NCBI GenBank assembly: GCA_964598495.1
Contig: CAZRBY010000010.1
Span: forward strand, 1 to 62,558
Reading direction: 5' to 3'
From: Cacconaster sp964598495
GTDB taxonomy: Bacteria > Bacteroidota > Bacteroidia > Bacteroidales > UBA932
Length of the DNA stretch: 62,558 nt
Positions 62,544 to 62,558 of this stretch are shown one piece after another. Position numbers and translations under genes: made by a program. A model generated the notes under the pieces. The model saw nothing but the letters and a program-made list of their open reading frames with translations, made no database searches and was not told where the DNA came from. Within the stretch, counting starts at the first letter, position 1. Each line of letters begins with the position of its first letter.

Positions 62544-62558
62544 TGTCCTGAAATAGGT

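Noticed and set aside
1..62558. tRNA, rRNA or riboswitch genes
   Set aside because: I saw no cloverleaf, no rRNA segment and no cobalamin or SAM riboswitch upstream of metH. A covariance-model scan was not possible, so small RNAs may be missed.

Overview
The window looks like part of a Bacteroidota (probably Bacteroidales) chromosome. Three things point there: promoters of the TTTG-(19-20 nt)-TAnnTTTG type, almost no Shine-Dalgarno sequences except in front of rpsU, and gene sets typical of that phylum (parA-parB-DUF5683-MltD, small RRM proteins, YfhO, ptb-buk-ack, xerC-hpf next to rpsU). It is draft sequence. A 107-base N run interrupts obg, and both ends of the window lie in 7-bp tandem repeats, as expected of contig edges broken by repeats.

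Layout. 1-4.6 kb: two tandem paralogous acyl-CoA synthetases, divergent from asnA. 4.6-8.4 kb: a minus-strand operon of a MATE transporter, a cytidylate-kinase-like protein and the ABC-F factor EttA. 8.5-12.9 kb: a secreted protein of unknown function, then the acetate kinase / phosphate butyryltransferase / butyrate kinase operon. 13-19 kb: a short ComEC-type membrane protein, a PurF homologue without the catalytic Cys, a small RRM protein, a GalM lipoprotein and a secreted GH2 enzyme. 18.8-23.2 kb: metH-metF.

23.3-48.4 kb is a large surface-polysaccharide locus in modules. The first (23.3-33.8 kb) has rfbH, rfbF and rfbG for a CDP-3,6-dideoxyhexose, plus an SDR, an FkbM methyltransferase and an acetolactate-synthase-like ThDP enzyme resembling YerE. 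Together these suggest a branched-chain, yersiniose-like sugar. The second (33.9-41.9 kb) is a nearly complete CMP-legionaminic acid pathway (LegB, LegC, LegI, LegG, LegF, PtmF-like, PtmA-like, PtmE-like) with no LegH acetyltransferase in view. A capsule-type glycosyltransferase, a Wzx-like flippase, a YfhO protein and a lipid kinase follow. Several genes at 24-34 kb are visibly AT-rich, suggesting mosaic acquisition.

48.5-62.5 kb is mostly core: parAB, DUF5683, a LysM lytic transglycosylase, a helix-hairpin-helix beta-barrel protein, purE divergent from hpt-adk-obg-PAP2-lplA, then hutU-xerC-hpf divergent from rpsU.

The most unusual non-coding signal is a set of 7-bp-periodic arrays placed at gene ends. 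One supplies the last codons and stop of the MATE gene. rpsU carries a strong Shine-Dalgarno sequence in a genome that otherwise hardly uses them, matching the known bS21 autoregulation model.
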